From Archangium sp. (GTDB taxonomy: Bacteria > Myxococcota > Myxococcia > Myxococcales > Myxococcaceae): a stretch of DNA of 17,244 nt. Shown here piece after piece: positions 14,766 to 17,244 of the stretch (position 1 is its first letter; each line of letters opens with the position of its first letter). The stretch lies in assembly GCA_016793585.1 (NCBI GenBank), contig JAEUJR010001089.1, positions 1-17,244 of the forward strand, given 5' to 3'. Below the pieces are notes generated by a model, which ran no database searches, was not told the origin of the DNA, and saw nothing but the letters and a program-made list of their open reading frames with translations. A program made the translations under genes and the position numbers.

Positions 14766-17244
14766 TTGCGCTTCTCGAAGAAGGCGACGGTCGAGGCGGT
14801 GTGCCGCGCGCGCCAGGCGATGCACAGGTCGATGCCCTCCATCGCGATGGCGAAGTTGCGTGGGCCACCGAGGTACTTCGTGGAGCGCCCGTCGAAGAAG
14901 GCGCGCGCTGCGTCACGCTCCTTCTCACTGCAGAGCCCCGACGAGAGCCACACGAGCCCTGCCCCACCGTCTTTCGGGAGCCGGCCGATCATCGCCTCCC
15001 AGTTCGACTGCACGAACGAGAGTGCGAGGTCGCGCGTGCGAAAGTCGTTCGCCGCGCCCCACACCAGCCGCATGGCCTCGCGCATCTCGAACGTCTCGGT
15101 GAGCACGAGCGGCAACTGCGCCTGGACCAGCGCACGATCGTGAGAGTCGGCCAGCGCGCCGAGCAACCGGCCACGATCGGCACGATCTTTCTCGGTCTTG
15201 GCGGCCGCCAGGAACTTCTCGTGCAACGCCGCGTCGGCGAACCCACCGGCGAGTGAGAGCACCACGTCGAGCACGTCGGGGTGAATGGCCTTGCGATCGG
15301 TCAGCCACTGCTCGGCCAGCGCGCGCGCCTGCGCGAGCACCTTCGGGTCTTTCCCATGCCAGCCGAGCGTTCCGATGAGCTGCGGCCGCAGCAGGCGCGT
15401 GTCTTCGTCTTCACCCGGCTTCGGAGCGAACCCCAGCGCCTCGAAGCGCTTCGAGAAGAGCGCACGAACGAAGGCCTCGTGCTTCGGCCGCAGCGCCTCG
15501 GGCAACAGATCGTTTCCCGCGATGGTCGAGAAGCCGAGCGCGTACCCAAAGAGATGCCGGTCGGTCTCTTTCGAGACGATCTCGGCGAGCACGAGCATCT
15601 CGCTGGCGTCGACGTCTCCCGAACGAACCAGGGCCGAGACGTCACCGAGCAGGCCGATGCGCTCTGGCACCGACAGCTTCGCCCCGCCCTTCTTGTACAC
15701 GTCGACGAGCGAGAGCGGCCCCGAGAGGCTCGCGCGGTAGTAGCCATCGTACCGATCGTTCGGCAGCACCCAGTCGGGGCAGGCCTTCGCGCCCGTGAGC
15801 TCCATGGAGCCCTGCGCGCCGTCGAGCAGCGTGCACGCCTTCGCTTCGACCCCCTTCACCGACCAGCGAATGCAGACCGGCACCTTCCACGTCTTCGCGC
15901 CGTCACCCTTCGAGCCCACTGGCAGCGCGCGACGCTGCGAGAGCGCGAGGCTCGGCGCGCCCTTCTTCGGGCACGAGAGCGCGAAGGTGATGCTCGGGGC
16001 TCCGGGTTGATCGAGGAAGGTGTGGAACGGCGTGGCGACGTCCTTGCCGCTCGCCTCGCCGATCGCCGAGAGAAAATCGGCCGCGGTCGCGTTCTTCCAC
16101 GCGTGCTTCTCGAGGTACGCGCGCACGCCTTTCTGGAACGTCTCGCGGCCGACGTACGCCTCGAACATGCCGATGACCGACGCGCCCTTGCCGTACGTGA
16201 TGCCGTCGAAGGCGTTGGCGATGTCGTCGTTCGAGACGATCGGCTGACGAATTTGCCGCGCGTTCACCAGCGAGTCGCTGCCAATGGCGCCGTGGCGACG
16301 GTTCACCTGGCCGACGTCTTGCGCCCAGGTCGGCTGCCACGCCTCGAGGATTCGCGGCGTCATCCACGTGGCGAAGGCTTCGTTGAGCCAGAGGTCGTCC
16401 CACCAGGCCATCGTGACGAGATCGCCGAACCACTGGTGCGCGAGCTCGTGCGTGCAGGTACCAGCGAAGCCCCGCTGACGGCCGGGCGTATCGACCTCGG
16501 GCTTCGAGAGGATGATCTGGTGCCCGTAGGTGACGAGGCCCGGGTTCTCCATGGCGCCGATGTTCGCGGGGATCGAGATCTGGTCGAGCTTCTCGTACGG
16601 GTACGGCCGGCCGAACCACGCCTCGAGCCGCTCGAGAATGATGCCGGTCGACTCGGCCGCCCACGCCGCTTCGGCCTTCTTGCCCTTCGGCACCACGATA
16701 CGAACGGGCGTCTTCTTCTCGCCATGCAGGCCCCCGTCGACGAACTCGAACGCGCCGGCCGCGACGGCGACGAGATAGCTCGGCAGCGGCAACGACTTCG
16801 CGAAGCGCACCCGCTTCAGCCCGTTCGCCAGCGTCTCCTCGGAGACCTGCGGCGTGTTCGCGAGCGCGACGTGCTCGGCCTTCACGACGAGGGAGATTTC
16901 CCACGGCACCTTGAACTGCGGCTCGTCGAAGTGCGGGAAGGCACGGCGCGCGTCGATGGGCTCGAAGCTCGTGTACGCGTACCACTCGTCGCCCTCCTTC
17001 GACTGGAAGAGGCCGTCGGTGTCCTTCTTCGAGAGCACGCCATCGAACGACAGGGTCACGTCCTGCGTGCCGGCTGAGATCAGACACGTCGTCTGCTTCA
17101 CCTCACAGCGGGGCACGAGCGCGACGAAGTGCCCATCGACGATCACCGGCTCGGCCGTGCGCTGACCGTGCTCGGTGAGCAGCGTGGTGGGCGAGAGCTT
17201 CAGCTCGGTCGCGTTCAGCCACAGCACCTCGAGCGGCGAGGCGA
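14762..17244 (-). CDS. M1-family zinc aminopeptidase (gluzincin), N-terminus off the window
   Basis: The gene runs off the right edge: the frame stays open to 17244, and the visible GTG at 17227 is internal (SPLEVLWLNATEL). The visible part is about 827 residues. Counting from that GTG, the exopeptidase motif GAMENPG is at 224-230. The zinc site HELAHQWFG has His260, Glu261 and His264, the third ligand is Glu283 in LNEAFATW, and the transition-state Tyr is Tyr345 in TYGKGAS. All catalytic residues are present, so it should release N-terminal amino acids from peptides. The C-terminal half (about 450-821) matches the helical ERAP1-like domain. A signal peptide, if any, would lie outside the window. 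Six cysteines in the visible part (two near 41-48 and four near 424-484) might suggest export, but this is unproven. Confidence 0.95.
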   Translation of the reverse strand, partial: ASPLEVLWLNATELKLSPTTLLTEHGQRTAEPVIVDGHFVALVPRCEVKQTTCLISAGTQDVTLSFDGVLSKKDTDGLFQSKEGDEWYAYTSFEPIDARRAFPHFDEPQFKVPWEISLVVKAEHVALANTPQVSEETLANGLKRVRFAKSLPLPSYLVAVAAGAFEFVDGGLHGEKKTPVRIVVPKGKKAEAAWAAESTGIILERLEAWFGRPYPYEKLDQISIPANIGAMENPGLVTYGHQIILSKPEVDTPGRQRGFAGTCTHELAHQWFGDLVTMAWWDDLWLNEAFATWMTPRILEAWQPTWAQDVGQVNRRHGAIGSDSLVNARQIRQPIVSNDDIANAFDGITYGKGASVIGMFEAYVGRETFQKGVRAYLEKHAWKNATAADFLSAIGEASGKDVATPFHTFLDQPGAPSITFALSCPKKGAPSLALSQRRALPVGSKGDGAKTWKVPVCIRWSVKGVEAKACTLLDGAQGSMELTGAKACPDWVLPNDRYDGYYRASLSGPLSLVDVYKKGGAKLSVPERIGLLGDVSALVRSGDVDASEMLVLAEIVSKETDRHLFGYALGFSTIAGNDLLPEALRPKHEAFVRALFSKRFEALGFAPKPGEDEDTRLLRPQLIGTLGWHGKDPKVLAQARALAEQWLTDRKAIHPDVLDVVLSLAGGFADAALHEKFLAAAKTEKDRADRGRLLGALADSHDRALVQAQLPLVLTETFEMREAMRLVWGAANDFRTRDLALSFVQSNWEAMIGRLPKDGGAGLVWLSSGLCSEKERDAARAFFDGRSTKYLGGPRNFAIAMEGIDLCIAWRARHTASTVAFFEKRK

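Noticed and set aside
15281..17077. A 598-codon plus-strand open frame.
   Set aside because: It is antisense to the M1 aminopeptidase, which has all its catalytic motifs. The frame is Arg/Glu-rich and has no recognisable domain.

Overview
The window is about 17 kb of high-GC DNA with very short intergenic gaps, GTG starts and stop/start overlaps. It also carries lipoproteins with Asp-Ala-Gly-rich linkers and a lipoprotein built from repeated cysteine-rich modules. Together these suggest a member of the Myxococcota (a myxobacterium of the Cystobacterineae type). That placement is inferred from style and gene content, not from a marker gene.

Left part (1-7931). A plus-strand gene (10-1044) encodes a cytosolic protein with a distant but plausible resemblance to fungal heme-thiolate peroxidases/peroxygenases (peroxidase family 2). 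It converges on a complete minus-strand chemosensory operon that reads right to left as cheY (7721-7353), a STAS-domain protein (7351-7070), cheA (7073-5100), a transmembrane methyl-accepting receptor (5103-3442), cheW (3431-2907), cheR (2923-2093) and cheB (2096-1056). Almost every junction overlaps or nearly overlaps, so the seven genes are probably one translationally coupled transcript. They form a self-contained pathway: receptor, coupling protein, kinase, output regulator, and both adaptation enzymes. No CheZ, CheC, CheX or CheD is present. A 42-bp direct repeat with two mismatches lies on each side of the operon (1001-1042 and 7890-7931). The left copy is the 3' end of the peroxidase-like gene and the right copy is an orphan. 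The interval between them holds the seven chemosensory genes and nothing else.

Middle part (7931-11901, minus strand). A cytosolic beta-propeller-like protein of unknown function follows, 3 bp downstream of a large lipoprotein with a cysteine-rich segment and an Asp-box (BNR) motif. Upstream of these is a small membrane protein with a strong ribosome binding site.

Right part (12082-17244). A plus-strand MoxR/CoxD-type AAA+ ATPase is separated from the small membrane protein by a 180-bp divergent region that contains an inverted repeat. It is followed by a plus-strand lipoprotein with five cysteine-rich modules. The 3' end of that lipoprotein overlaps, tail to tail, a minus-strand gene of unknown function. 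The latter is coupled by a GTGA overlap to an M1-family zinc aminopeptidase whose N-terminus lies beyond the right edge.

No tRNA, rRNA, CRISPR array, transposase or integrase is visible, and no gene-free stretch exceeds about 200 bases. The points most worth a second look are the repeat bracketing the chemosensory operon, the bacterial heme-thiolate-peroxidase-like protein with altered active-site residues, and the five-module cysteine-rich lipoprotein.
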